Origin: Knoellia subterranea KCTC 19937
Lineage (GTDB): Bacteria; Actinomycetota; Actinomycetes; Actinomycetales; Dermatophilaceae
Direction of reading: 5' to 3'
NCBI RefSeq assembly: GCF_000768685.1
Contig: NZ_AVPK01000013.1
Span: 1-63,764 of the forward strand
Length of the DNA: 63,764 nt
The position numbers and the translations under genes are program-made. Below are positions 17,640-25,904 of the stretch, one piece after another. The notes beneath the pieces were generated by a model. That model saw nothing but the letters and a program-made list of their open reading frames with translations. It did no database searches and was not told where the DNA came from. The stretch's first letter is position 1, and each line of letters begins with the position of its first letter.

Positions 17640-17716
17640 TGGTGGCCAGGGACGGGGTCGAACCGTCGACCTTCCGATTTTCAGTCGGACGCTCGTACCA
17701 ACTGAGCTACCTGGCC
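17640..17716 (-). tRNA. tRNA-Phe (GAA), CCA encoded
   Basis: The reverse complement folds as a tRNA with acceptor GGCCAGG/CCTGGCC, D-arm GCTCAGTTGG, anticodon loop CTGAAAA (anticodon GAA), T-arm GGTTCGACCC, discriminator A and an encoded CCA (17640-17642). Confidence 0.95.
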
Positions 17717-17815
17717 GGGTCACACAACACGTCAGGTCTCCCTGACGCGACGGCAACTATAACTCATGGGGCGGGGCACCCCGAAACCGTCGGGGAACGC
17801 ACGCGACGCTCGCTC

Positions 17816-18202
17816 TCACGGCCGGTCCTGCGTGCTGCGAGACCTGTTCCACCGTGCCAGTGCGGCGATCGGCAGGAAGAGCCAGAACCCGGACAGTGGG
17901 GTCATGAGGATGCCCCACACGCCGGTGACGGCCATGAGGGCGGCGAACCCGGCAGGCGGGCGACCGGTGCGTCGCTCCTCCGCGAGGACCATGAGGCCGA
18001 CGAGCCCCAGGAGGAGGCCGGCCGTGACGTACCAGAAGGCGGCGCCGCGCACCGTGGTCAGCGCGGGATCCGCATCGACCGCGAAGAGGATGCCGCTGTC
18101 CACGATGCTGCGGACCGAGTCGCCGTAGAAGAGCGTCGTGGCCGCAACGTGGACCACTGCGAGCGCGGTGGTCCACGCCCCCGACGACTGCCATACCTTC
18201 AT
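17816..18202 (-). CDS. small four-helix membrane protein (DUF6463-like)
   Basis: A 128-residue protein beginning MKVWQSSGAWTTALAVVHV with about four hydrophobic helices, the last reading WGILMTPLSGFWLFLP. This arrangement fits DUF6463-type actinobacterial membrane proteins. The ATG at 18200-18202 has GGGAGG upstream; a longer frame to 18304 lacks one. Function unknown. Confidence 0.75.
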   Translation of the reverse strand: MKVWQSSGAWTTALAVVHVAATTLFYGDSVRSIVDSGILFAVDADPALTTVRGAAFWYVTAGLLLGLVGLMVLAEERRTGRPPAGFAALMAVTGVWGILMTPLSGFWLFLPIAALARWNRSRSTQDRP

Positions 18203-18227
18203 CGCAAACCTCCCCCTCGCCCTCCCC

Positions 18228-18533
18228 TCAGGAGCGCAGGATCTTCTCCATGGGCCGGCCCTTGGCGAGCTCGTCGACGAGCTTGTCGAGGTCCTTGACG
18301 CCACAGACGGACCCGGTGATGAGCTCGGCGTTCGGGTTGAGGTGCGCCGCCGCGAAGAAGTCCGCGAAGGTCGTCTCGTCCTTGAGGTGCTTCTCCAGCG
18401 CCTTCTCGTCGAAGCCCGTGAGCCACTCGATGACCTCGTGCAGCTCGTCGGTGGTGCGCCCCTTCTTCTCGACCTTCGTCACGTAGTGCGGATAGACCGA
18501 CGCGACCGGGATGCGGAAGACCCTGTGGCTCAT
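18228..18533 (-). CDS. DUF2200 family protein
   Basis: A 101-residue soluble protein: HRVFRIPVASVYPHYVTKVEKKGRT, ELHEVIEWLTGF, then FFAAAHLNPNAELITGSVCG and a short C-terminal helix. These are the DUF2200 motifs and the usual family length. It lies 25 bp upstream of the DUF6463-like gene in the same direction, so they may be cotranscribed. Function unknown. Confidence 0.85.
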   Translation of the reverse strand: MSHRVFRIPVASVYPHYVTKVEKKGRTTDELHEVIEWLTGFDEKALEKHLKDETTFADFFAAAHLNPNAELITGSVCGVKDLDKLVDELAKGRPMEKILRS

Positions 18534-18618
18534 GCCTGCGAGCGTAGTCCGCCGACATGACAGCCCGTATGCCGTCCGCCCCGGAATGCGACCGCGTCAC
18601 CGTGGCGTTGTGCCGGGC

Positions 18619-19542
18619 ATGCAAGCCATCACGTACAGCGAGTACGGCACCCCTGACACCCTCACTCTTTCCGAGCTCCCCGACCCCAAGGTGGGCCCCG
18701 GCGAGGTGCTCATCCGTGTCCGCAGCGCCTCGGTCAACCCGGTCGACTGGAAGCTCATGGCCGGCTACCTCGACGGCCTCATGCAGGTCGACTTTCCCGT
18801 CATCCCGGGCTGGGACGTCGCCGGTGTCGTTGAGGCCGTCGGTCTGGACACCCCGGAGTACGCCGTCGGTGGCGAGGTCATCTCCTACGCCCGCAAGGAC
18901 TGGGTCCAGCAGGGCACGTTCGCCGAGCTCGTCTCGGCCCCCGTGCGCACGGTCGCACGCAAGCCCAAGAGCCTCGACTGGCACCAGGCCGCAGGTCTTC
19001 CGCTCACCGGCCTCACGGCATACCAGCTCCTGAACCGGCTCGGCACGAAGGCGGGCGACACCGTCCTCATCCACGCTGCCGCAGGCGGCGTTGGCATCCT
19101 CGGTGTGCAGATCGCGCGCGCACTCGGTGCGCGCGTCATCGGCACCGCGTCCGAGGGCAACCACGAGTTCCTGCGCGAGCTTGGCGTCGAGCCGGTCGTC
19201 TATGGCGACGGTCTGGCCGAGCGGGTGCGTGAGCTCGCGCCCGAGGGCGTGGATGTCGTCGCGGACTTCGTCGGTGGCGTCCTCGACGTCACCCAGTCGG
19301 TCCTCAAGGAGGGCGGCCGCCACGGTTCGATTGCCGACGGCGCGGTCGAGGGTGCGGGCGGCATCGCGGCGTGGGTGCGTCCCGACGCCGCTGACCTCCA
19401 GGCGCTCGCGGACCTCGCCGACGCCGGGAAGCTCACCGTGCCGGTGGCCGAGGTCTTCGACCTTGCTGACGCGGCGGCGGCCTATCGACTGAGCCAGACC
19501 GGCCACGTGCGCGGCAAGATCGCGATCCGCGTGAGCGACTAA
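18619..19542 (+). CDS. zinc-independent quinone oxidoreductase/NADP-dependent alcohol dehydrogenase family
   Basis: A 307-residue medium-chain dehydrogenase. GEVLIRVRSASVNPVDWK is the N-terminal catalytic-domain signature, GWDVAGVVEAVG follows, TVLIHAAAGGVGILGVQIAR is the Rossmann motif, and a short substrate domain ends GKIAIRVSD. The absence of the Cys/His zinc ligands of alcohol dehydrogenase makes it quinone-oxidoreductase-like (NADPH-dependent reduction of enones or quinones). No strong ribosome-binding site precedes the ATG at 18619. It is followed by a perfect 16-bp terminator. Confidence 0.86.
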   Translation: MQAITYSEYGTPDTLTLSELPDPKVGPGEVLIRVRSASVNPVDWKLMAGYLDGLMQVDFPVIPGWDVAGVVEAVGLDTPEYAVGGEVISYARKDWVQQGTFAELVSAPVRTVARKPKSLDWHQAAGLPLTGLTAYQLLNRLGTKAGDTVLIHAAAGGVGILGVQIARALGARVIGTASEGNHEFLRELGVEPVVYGDGLAERVRELAPEGVDVVADFVGGVLDVTQSVLKEGGRHGSIADGAVEGAGGIAAWVRPDAADLQALADLADAGKLTVPVAEVFDLADAAAAYRLSQTGHVRGKIAIRVSD

Positions 19543-19554
19543 GTCCCTTGGCAA

Positions 19555-19593
19555 GACGAGAGCCCCACACCTTGTCGGTGTGGGGCTCTCGTC
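19555..19593. terminator. strong hairpin terminator
   Basis: A perfect 16-bp stem (19555-19570 with 19578-19593) and 7-nt loop lies 12 bases after the oxidoreductase stop and just before the convergent tRNA-Asp. Confidence 0.8.
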
Positions 19594-19599
19594 GCTGTG

Positions 19600-19673
19600 C
19601 GACCCCGACGGGACTCGAACCCGCGACCTCCGCCGTGACAGGGCGGCGCGCTAACCAACTGCGCTACGGGGCC
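19600..19673 (-). tRNA. tRNA-Asp (GTC)
   Basis: The reverse complement gives acceptor GGCCCCG/CGGGGTC, D-arm GCGCAGTTGGTTAGCGC, anticodon loop CTGTCAC (anticodon GTC) and T-arm GCGGGTTCGAGTCCCGT. The discriminator is G and CCA is not encoded. Confidence 0.94.
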
Positions 19674-19698
19674 TTGCTGGTGCAAGACCTGTACTGCG

Positions 19699-19771
19699 TA
19701 TCCCCAACGGGATTCGAACCCGTGCTACCGCCGTGAAAGGGCGGGGTCCTGGGCCGCTAGACGATGGGGAC
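19699..19771 (-). tRNA. tRNA-Glu (TTC)
   Basis: The reverse complement gives acceptor GTCCCCA/TGGGGAT, anticodon loop CTTTCAC (anticodon TTC) and T-arm ACGGGTTCGAATCCCGT. CCA is not encoded. It lies 25 bp upstream of tRNA-Asp on the same strand, so they are probably cotranscribed. Confidence 0.93.
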
Positions 19772-19903
19772 CCTATCTTTCGATCGAATCCTCCACACGT
19801 CGCGCAGCGCGCGGGCGCTCGGATCCGTCGTGGACTCGGAAAGCATAAGGGACGATCGCGCAGGTTCCAAAACGAGGGTTCTCGAGGCGGATCCGCGGCG
19901 GAT

Positions 19904-19947
19904 TCATGGGGCCAAACGCGCGCTCTGCCGCGCCCTTGGCCCCATGA
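19904..19947. terminator. hairpin terminator downstream of the GntR gene
   Basis: A 12-bp stem (19904-19915 with 19936-19947) lies 30 bases past the stop of the minus-strand regulator and upstream of the tRNA pair. Confidence 0.6.
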
Positions 19948-19976
19948 GGAAGGACCCTGTATGCCGTCCGCTCACC

Positions 19977-20351
19977 TCACGCGCGCGCCTCCCGCAGCGC
20001 TGCGCGCACGAGGTCGATGGCTGCGGAGTCGGTGAGTCCGGCGCGGGCGGCCGACTGGGCGTAGGTGACGGCGTGCCGGTGCAGGGCGGCGTCGGTGGCA
20101 TGACCGCCGGGGGCGACGGTGGTGCCGGCGCGACGGCCCGTGGTCACGAGCCCTTCGGCCTCGAGCTCCTTGTAGGCCCGGGCCACGGTGTTGACGGCGA
20201 TGCCGAGGTCGGCGGCCAGGGCCCGGACGGTGGGGAGACGGTCGCCCTCGGCCAGTGCGCCGCTGCTGATGAGACCGGCGAGCTGCGCCCGCACCTGCTC
20301 GTATGGCGGCTCCGCCGCGGAGTCGTCAACGCTGAGGGCGAGTTGGGTCAT
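19977..20351 (-). CDS. GntR family transcriptional regulator (YtrA-like, short)
   Basis: A 124-residue protein. The winged HTH is clear: PPYEQVRAQLAGLISSGAL, GDRLPTVRALAADLGIAVNTVARAYKELEAEG and LVTTGRRAGT. A short C-terminal helical part follows and there is no large effector domain, which is typical of the YtrA subfamily. YtrA regulators usually act beside ABC transporter genes, but none is adjacent here. The gene's end overlaps an extended octamer unit (19959-19976). A cluster of palindromes sits directly upstream. Confidence 0.85.
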   Translation of the reverse strand: MTQLALSVDDSAAEPPYEQVRAQLAGLISSGALAEGDRLPTVRALAADLGIAVNTVARAYKELEAEGLVTTGRRAGTTVAPGGHATDAALHRHAVTYAQSAARAGLTDSAAIDLVRAALREARA

Positions 20352-20392
20352 GACTCGTGAGGATGCTGCGGTGGGCGGACGTGAGTCAAGGA

Positions 20393-20470
20393 CCCGGCTC
20401 GCGAGCCGGGTGCCCATTCCCGAGCCTGATCGATCCGGCTCGGGAGAGGGTCGGCGGCTCGCGAGCCGGA
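20393..20470. promoter_or_regulatory. cluster of three GGCTCG-based palindromes
   Basis: CCCGGCTCGCGAGCCGGG (20393-20410) and CGGCTCGCGAGCCG (20455-20468) are perfect palindromes. Between them, CCCGAGCC (20419-20426) pairs with GGCTCGGG (20437-20444). The cluster lies between the stop of the PHP gene (20481) and the start of the GntR gene (20351). It may serve as the PHP terminator, as operator sites for the regulator, or as both. Confidence 0.5.
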
Positions 20471-20480
20471 TCCGAACGGG

Positions 20481-21545
20481 TCAGCTCGTGGGATCGGCCC
20501 AGGCGTGGAGCCGGTCGGCGTCCCACGTCGTGATGATGCGGTCCCACGGCACACCGAGCAGTTCGGCCCGCTCGCATCCGTAGGCCTTCATGTCGAGCTG
20601 CCCGGGCGCATGTGCATCCGAGTCGATGGAGAAGACGCACCCGATCTCCAGGGCCAGCTCGATGAGTTCGTCCGGAGGGTCCTGCCGCTCGGGGCGGCTG
20701 TTGATCTCGACCGCCGTGTTGCCCTCGAGGCAGGCCTCGAACACGGCGCGCGCGTCAAAGTCCGACTGTGGCCTCGTGCCGCGCGACCCTTCGACCAGAC
20801 GTCCGGTGCAGTGCCCGAGCACGTTGACGCGCGGGTTGAGGACGGCGTTGACCATGCGCTTCGTCATCGGCGCGGAGTTCATCTTCAGCTTGCTGTGGAC
20901 CGAGGCGGTCACGAGGTCGAGCTGGCCGAGCATGACGTCGGTCTGGTCGAGTGAGCCGTCGTCGAGGATGTCGACCTCGATTCCCTTGAAGAGCCGAAAT
21001 GTCTGTCCCACACCGCGATTGATCGCGTCAACGATGGCGATCTGCTTCGTCAGGCGCTCGGCGGTGAGGCCATTGGCGACACGAAGCTGGGGCGAGTGAT
21101 CGGTCAGCACCATCCACTCATGGCCGAGTTCGATGCCGGTGAGCACCATCTCGTCGATGGGCGACCCGCCGTCACTCCAGTCGGAGTGGAGGTGGCAGTC
21201 ACCGCGCAACGCGGCATACAGGTCCTCGCCGCCGTCGGCCAGTGGGCCACCGCTGTTGTCCTGCAACGATTCCAGGTATGCCGGCAGCTCACCTCGCGCT
21301 GCCTCCTCGACGACCGATGCGGTCGTCTTCCCGATGCCGGGGACCTGTTGGATCGTGCCGGCTTCAACGTGAGCCGCGACCTCGTCGTCGCCGATCTCCT
21401 TGAGGGCCTTGACGGCCTTGCGGAACGCCTCGACCCGGTAGGTCCCGGCGCGGTTGCGTTCGAGGAGGAAGGCGATGCGGCGCAGGGCGTCGGTGGGATC
21501 GACGGGAGCCTCGAGGGGTGGGAGCAGGGCGACCATGTCCTCCAT
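20481..21545 (-). CDS. PHP domain protein with N-terminal helix-hairpin-helix (PolX-like, no polymerase core)
   Basis: A 354-residue protein. Residues about 15-90 form the polymerase-X type HHH_8 domain (RIAFLLERNRAGTYRVEAFRK and IQQVPGIGKTTASV). From about residue 115 a PHP domain follows with metal ligands in GDCHLHSDWSDG, VLTDHS, GIEVDI, ASVHSK, VLGHCTGR, EINS and SIDSDAHAPGQL. Such proteins are predicted metal-dependent phosphoesterases or 3'-5' exonucleases linked to DNA repair. The nucleotidyltransferase palm of PolX is absent. The ATG at 21545 is not well supported by a ribosome-binding site; an ATG three codons later is preceded by GGAGG at short spacing. Confidence 0.83.
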   Translation of the reverse strand: MEDMVALLPPLEAPVDPTDALRRIAFLLERNRAGTYRVEAFRKAVKALKEIGDDEVAAHVEAGTIQQVPGIGKTTASVVEEAARGELPAYLESLQDNSGGPLADGGEDLYAALRGDCHLHSDWSDGGSPIDEMVLTGIELGHEWMVLTDHSPQLRVANGLTAERLTKQIAIVDAINRGVGQTFRLFKGIEVDILDDGSLDQTDVMLGQLDLVTASVHSKLKMNSAPMTKRMVNAVLNPRVNVLGHCTGRLVEGSRGTRPQSDFDARAVFEACLEGNTAVEINSRPERQDPPDELIELALEIGCVFSIDSDAHAPGQLDMKAYGCERAELLGVPWDRIITTWDADRLHAWADPTS

Positions 21546-21580
21546 CTTGCCTGTCGGGGGCGGCGGGCAGGATGGGCGCC

Positions 21581-22294
21581 ATGAGTCTTCCGACGACCTT
21601 CCGCTCCCTGCACGACTCCGACTTCTTCGTCCTGCCCAACGCGTTCGACGCCGGGTCGGCGAAGCGGCTTGCGGAGGCCGGCTTCGCGGCCATCGCCACG
21701 ACCAGCCACGGGCACGCGGCCACCCTCGGCAAGTCCGACCTGGAGGTGACGCGCGACGAGATGGTCGAGCACGTCGCCCTGCTCGCGAGCGTCGTCGACG
21801 TCCCGATCAACGTCGACTCGGCCGACTGCTACCCGCACGATGACGGTGGCGTCGCGCGCACGGTAGAGCTGCTCGCCGTGGCCGGTGCGTCAGGTCTGTC
21901 GATCGAGGACTACGACCCGCAGGCCAGGGCAATGGTCCCGCTCGACGAAGCCGTTGCCCGCGTGGCTGCCGTGGTCGAGGAGGCTGGACAGCACGGCATC
22001 GTCGTGACGGCTCGGTGCGAGAGCGTGCTCTACGGGTTCGATGACGACCCGGTGGCTCGGCTGGCCGCCTACCGCGACGCCGGTGCCGACGTCCTCTACG
22101 CGCCCCTCGTCAACGACGAGGAGCGACTCGCAGCCATCGTCGCGCTGGGGCGCCCCGTCAATGTGTTGGCCGCCGGAGACCACCCGGCGCCGGACCGACT
22201 GCGCGAGCTCGGCGTTCGTCGCTTCAGCACCGGCGGCGCGTTGACCCAGGTCGCGTACGACGCCGCCGTGTCCTACGCGAAGTCCCTCACCTGA
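21581..22294 (+). CDS. isocitrate lyase/phosphoenolpyruvate mutase family protein
   Basis: A 237-residue TIM barrel. FVLPNAFDAGSAKRLAEAGF, ATTSHGHA, VPINVDSADCYPHD, GASGLSIEDYDP, VTARCESVLYG and DAGADVLYAP follow the PEP mutase/carboxyphosphonoenolpyruvate mutase-like pattern. Family enzymes act on C-C or C-P bonds of 2-oxo acids with Mg2+. Stand-alone members are common and mostly of unknown substrate. The metal-site Asp is in NVDSAD. Confidence 0.85.
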   Translation: MSLPTTFRSLHDSDFFVLPNAFDAGSAKRLAEAGFAAIATTSHGHAATLGKSDLEVTRDEMVEHVALLASVVDVPINVDSADCYPHDDGGVARTVELLAVAGASGLSIEDYDPQARAMVPLDEAVARVAAVVEEAGQHGIVVTARCESVLYGFDDDPVARLAAYRDAGADVLYAPLVNDEERLAAIVALGRPVNVLAAGDHPAPDRLRELGVRRFSTGGALTQVAYDAAVSYAKSLT

Positions 22295-22305
22295 CATACC
22301 CCCGG

Positions 22306-22380
22306 CGACTTCTTGCCCTCGTGGGACACATGGAACGCGCCCTTCGGGCGCGCGTCGTGTCCCACGCGGGCAAGAAGTCG
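22306..22380. terminator. 75-nt long hairpin between two plus-strand genes
   Basis: 22306-22317 pairs perfectly with 22369-22380. The stem continues through 22318-22329 against 22357-22368 with one mismatch, and a further inner stem of about 7 bp (CGCGCCC/GGGCGCG) closes it. It ends 14 bases before the ATG of the next gene, so it could terminate the upstream transcript or form a leader structure. Confidence 0.6.
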
Positions 22381-22393
22381 TTAGCGTTTGGCC

Positions 22394-23713
22394 ATGACGG
22401 AGCAGTCAGCACCCGGACCGGGGCGCGAGCGGCAGAGCACGATCTATCGACGCGGCACGCTGGGGCAGCGGCCCACCGTGCCGACCGACCCCGACGCACT
22501 CGAGGCAGCAGCGGTGGACGTCCTGTCGGAACGGGCCCGGGCCTACGTCGTGGGAGGCGCCGGGTCAGGAGCGACGATGCGGGCCAACCGGGAGGCCTTC
22601 GACCGGTGGCAGGTCGTGCCACGGATGCTGCACGGGAACACGGCACGCGACCTGAGCACCGAGGTCCTCGGAACGAACCTGACGGCTCCGGTGATGGTGG
22701 CCCCCGTGGGTGCCGCCGACCTCGTCGCTCCCGGGTCCGACGTCGCCATCGCCCGCGGCGCGGCGGCAGCAGGAACTCCCTACATCTTCTCGACCCAAGG
22801 GTGCTGCCCCATGGAGGAGACGGCCCGGGCGATGGGGGACGTGCCGTGGTGGTACCAGCTCTACTGGTCCGTCGACGAGCCCCTCGTCGACTCCCTCATC
22901 GGTCGTGCCGAGGCGGCGGGAGCCAAGGCCCTCGTCGTCACCCTCGACACGACGATGCTCGGGTGGCGAACCCAGGATCTCGACCTCGGATCCCTGCCCT
23001 TCACGCAGGGGATGGGCGTCGCCCAATACACCTCGGACCCGCGCTTCATGGAGATCGTGCGGGAGCGCATCTCCGCCGCAGGGGATGAGCCGTCGCCGCT
23101 GGCGGGCACGCGCGGCGTCGGGAGGGTCGTTGCCGCGGCATCGGGCGCGCGCACCCTGCTCAGCCAGGCGCGGCGTCACCCGGGAGGGACACGCGACAAC
23201 CTGCGATCGGCCGAGCCCCAGGCGGCCGTCGAGACCTTCCTCGACATCTACAGCAACCCCGGGCTCTCGTGGGCCCATATCGAGACCCTCCGGGATCGCA
23301 CGCGAATTCCGCTGCTGCTCAAGGGAATCCTGCATCCTGACGATGCGCAGCGAGCCTTCGACCTCGGAGTGGACGGCATCATCGTGTCCAACCACGGAGG
23401 TCGTCAGGTCGACCGGTCCGTCGCGTCACTGGACGCGCTCGTCGCCATCCGCGAGCGGATCGGGCGTGAGCCAACCGTCCTCCTCGACAGCGGGGTGCGG
23501 TCGGGTGCAGACGTGTTCGTTGCCCTCGCGCTCGGTGCCGATGCCTGCCTCATCGGCCGGCCGCACATCTACGGCCTGGCCCTCGACGGGTCCAACGGCG
23601 TGCGCGACGTCCTCGACAACGTCATCGCCGAACTCGACCTCACGATGGGGCTCGCCGGTGCGGCGACGATCGACGACATCACGCGCGAGGCCTTCCTCAT
23701 CACCACGCGCTGA
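22394..23713 (+). CDS. FMN-dependent alpha-hydroxy acid oxidase/dehydrogenase (lactate 2-monooxygenase-like)
   Basis: A 439-residue flavoenzyme. ARAYVVGGAGSGATMRANREAF, PVMVAPVGAADL, GTPYIFSTQGCCPMEE, WWYQLYWS, LVVTLDT and LLLKGILHPDDA (active-site Lys) are visible. GIIVSNHGGRQVDRSV contains the catalytic His/Arg, and LLDSGVRSGADVFVALALGADACLIGRPHIYGLA closes the barrel. The length (long insertion around residues 210-290) is nearer lactate 2-monooxygenase than short lactate oxidase. It oxidises an L-2-hydroxy acid; the lactate assignment is inference. Confidence 0.85.
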   Translation: MTEQSAPGPGRERQSTIYRRGTLGQRPTVPTDPDALEAAAVDVLSERARAYVVGGAGSGATMRANREAFDRWQVVPRMLHGNTARDLSTEVLGTNLTAPVMVAPVGAADLVAPGSDVAIARGAAAAGTPYIFSTQGCCPMEETARAMGDVPWWYQLYWSVDEPLVDSLIGRAEAAGAKALVVTLDTTMLGWRTQDLDLGSLPFTQGMGVAQYTSDPRFMEIVRERISAAGDEPSPLAGTRGVGRVVAAASGARTLLSQARRHPGGTRDNLRSAEPQAAVETFLDIYSNPGLSWAHIETLRDRTRIPLLLKGILHPDDAQRAFDLGVDGIIVSNHGGRQVDRSVASLDALVAIRERIGREPTVLLDSGVRSGADVFVALALGADACLIGRPHIYGLALDGSNGVRDVLDNVIAELDLTMGLAGAATIDDITREAFLITTR

Positions 23714-23720
23714 CGTATCC

Positions 23721-23770
23721 GGGACGGAACGCGCAAGAAGGCGGCGCTCTGGGATGGAATGCGCAAGAAG
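23721..23770. repeat. two 20-bp imperfect direct repeats between convergent genes
   Basis: GGGACGGAACGCGCAAGAAG (23721-23740) recurs at 23751-23770 with two changes. Related words (GGGACAC..GGAACGCGC and GCAAGAAGTC) occur in the hairpin on the other side of the same flavoenzyme gene. Confidence 0.55.
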
Positions 23771-24970
23771 TCAGGCAAGCTCGGTGAGCGCCTCGAGCAG
23801 CCGGTCGATGTCCGTGTCGTCCGTGTAGGGCGCAAGCCCGACGCGCACGCCCCCATCGTCCCCCAGCCCGAGGTGACGTGACGCCTCGAGTGCATAGAAG
23901 TGTCCGGCCGGTGCATTGACGCCCTTCTCGGCGAGGGCGCGCCGCACGTCCTGCGCGGGCATTCCGTCGACCGTGAAGAGGAGGGTCGGGGTGCGCTTGC
24001 AGGCGCGCGACCAGAGGGTGACGCGATCCATCGCCCCGAGGCCGGCCTCGAGGCGGGCCAGGAGCCGGTGCTCGTGATCGTCCAAGGCCTCAAAACTCGC
24101 CAGCACGCGGTCGCGCCGGGAGCCGGTCGCCGACGGGTCGAGCCCGGCCAGGACCTCGACGGCTGCGGTCGTGCCCGCGAGCAGTTCATAGGGGAGGGTG
24201 CCGAGTTCGAAGCGTTCGGGCACAGCGTCGCTCGACGGCAGGAGCTTGTCCATGCGCAGCGTCTCGAGCAGCTCGGGTGAGGCGGCGACCACACCGAGGT
24301 GCGGTCCGAGGAACTTGTAGGGCGAGCACGTCCAGAAGTCCACGCCGAGGGTGTCGAGGTCGACCGACGCGTGGGCGGTCGCGTGCACTCCATCGACCCA
24401 GTGCAGGGCGCCGACCTCGTGGACGGCGCGGGCGATCTTGCAAACGGGCGGCTTGGTGCCGATGAGATTGGAGGCGGCGCTCGTCGCCACGAGTCGGGTC
24501 CGCTCGGTGATCAACGATGTCACCGCGTCCGAATGCAGCTCACCCGTGTCCGGCTCGAAGTCGGCCCACTTCACCACGGCACCGACGGACTCGGCGGCCT
24601 GCACCCACGGTCGGATGTTCGAGTCGTGGTCGAGGCGAGTCACGATGACCTCGTCGCCCGGCGCCCACGTGCGCGCCAGGGCGCGGGACAGGTCATAGGT
24701 CAGGGCGGTGGCGCTGCGCCCGAACACGACACCGCGCGGATCGGCGCCCAGCAGGTCAGCTATGGCCGAGCGCGCCTGCGCCACAACGGATTCGGCGCGT
24801 CGCTCGCTCACGGTCACGTCGCCGCGGTTCGAGATCGCGGACACGAGGGTGTCGTGGACGGCGCGCGCGACAGGTGTCGGGGTCTGTGACCCGCCCGGGC
24901 CATCGAAGTGAGCGGCTCCCTCACCCAGCGCAGGGAAGAGGGCTCGAACGGCAACGACGTCATAGGTCAC
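23771..24970 (-). CDS. cysteine desulfurase-like aminotransferase class V protein
   Basis: A 399-residue PLP enzyme. HFDGPGGSQTPTPVARAV at the start, VVFGRSATALTYDLSRAL, VIVTRLDHDSNIRPW, VDGVHATAHASVDL (cofactor Asp) and WTCSPYKFLGPHLG (Schiff-base Lys) follow the IscS-like subfamily often named 'cysteine desulfurase-like' (TIGR01976 type). It is not next to iron-sulfur assembly genes and lacks an obvious SufS/IscS catalytic-Cys loop, so the true reaction is uncertain. Confidence 0.83.
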   Translation of the reverse strand: MTYDVVAVRALFPALGEGAAHFDGPGGSQTPTPVARAVHDTLVSAISNRGDVTVSERRAESVVAQARSAIADLLGADPRGVVFGRSATALTYDLSRALARTWAPGDEVIVTRLDHDSNIRPWVQAAESVGAVVKWADFEPDTGELHSDAVTSLITERTRLVATSAASNLIGTKPPVCKIARAVHEVGALHWVDGVHATAHASVDLDTLGVDFWTCSPYKFLGPHLGVVAASPELLETLRMDKLLPSSDAVPERFELGTLPYELLAGTTAAVEVLAGLDPSATGSRRDRVLASFEALDDHEHRLLARLEAGLGAMDRVTLWSRACKRTPTLLFTVDGMPAQDVRRALAEKGVNAPAGHFYALEASRHLGLGDDGGVRVGLAPYTDDTDIDRLLEALTELA

Positions 24971-25018
24971 GACCTCAACGTATCCCTCGGTGGTGCGCGG
25001 CCTCAGCCGATGGGGCGA

Positions 25019-25864
25019 TCAGGCGCAGGCAGGTGCCTGGGCCACGGCAGCAGCCGCCTTGGCATGGGCCGGGATGCTCTTCTGGGCGTCGCTCACGGCC
25101 TTGAGCCAGGTCTGGTGGTACTGCCCACCGTCGGTGTGTGCCTTGTTGGCCATCATCCGCATGTGGGCCGACCACTCGTTCTGCACCTTCGTGCCGGTGG
25201 TGCGGACCGCGTCGAGTGCCTTGAGGCGGGCGGTGCACGCCGTGACACCGGCGTCGGCGGGCACGACCTTGGCGGCGTCGCCGCAGGCGGCCCCCGTGGC
25301 CGTGAACGCCTTGGTCGTCGCGGCGACGGCCTTCTCGTCGGCGAGGCCGAACGCCTTCGAGTCGGCGTAGATCTTCTTCGTCTGCTCGAGCGTGATGCGA
25401 CCGCTCGTCTTGGCCAGGTAGGCGTCCGTGTGCTGCTTCCAGTGCGTGGCCGAGCCGGCCACCGCTGTCGCGACGGCCTCGGCGGCGCGAACCTGGGCCG
25501 TGCACGAGGCGCGGGCCCGCTCGGCAGCGGCCTCGTCGGCCGAGGGCGAGGCGCTGGCCGGAGCGCTGGGGGAGGCAGTGGTCGAGTCCGACGCGGTCGA
25601 CGACGCAGTCGGCGTCGTGCTCGACGCAGTGGTGTCGCCCTGCGACGTGCCATCGCCGTCGTCGCCGAGGATCGACCCGGCGGCCCACGCACCGCCGCCA
25701 GCAACAAGGATCACTCCCGCGATGACCGCGGCAGTGATGCGACCGGCATGACCTCCAGAATGGCGCCCCACGAGTGGCCATGCTTCCAGCCCGGGCACGC
25801 TCTCGTGGCGGATTGGCGGGATTGGCCGGATTGGTTCACGCGAAACACGGCCCAAATGGTTCAT
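25019..25864 (-). CDS. single-pass membrane protein with helical extracellular domain, unknown function
   Basis: About 281 residues. A proline- and arginine-rich cytoplasmic start leads to one membrane helix near residues 48-72 (ITAAVIAGVILVAGGGAWAA). A linker rich in Thr, Ser and Pro follows, then an Ala-rich helical domain containing four Cys, the last in APACA at the C-terminus. No family recognised. The start is uncertain: the ATG at 25862-25864 lacks a good ribosome-binding site and the frame stays open to 26002. Divergent from the next membrane gene, with a very short gap. Confidence 0.6.
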   Translation of the reverse strand: MNHLGRVSREPIRPIPPIRHESVPGLEAWPLVGRHSGGHAGRITAAVIAGVILVAGGGAWAAGSILGDDGDGTSQGDTTASSTTPTASSTASDSTTASPSAPASASPSADEAAAERARASCTAQVRAAEAVATAVAGSATHWKQHTDAYLAKTSGRITLEQTKKIYADSKAFGLADEKAVAATTKAFTATGAACGDAAKVVPADAGVTACTARLKALDAVRTTGTKVQNEWSAHMRMMANKAHTDGGQYHQTWLKAVSDAQKSIPAHAKAAAAVAQAPACA

Positions 25865-25904
25865 TCGGGGGACGGGCACCCCGCCCATGGCCTTGGATGA
25901 GGGC

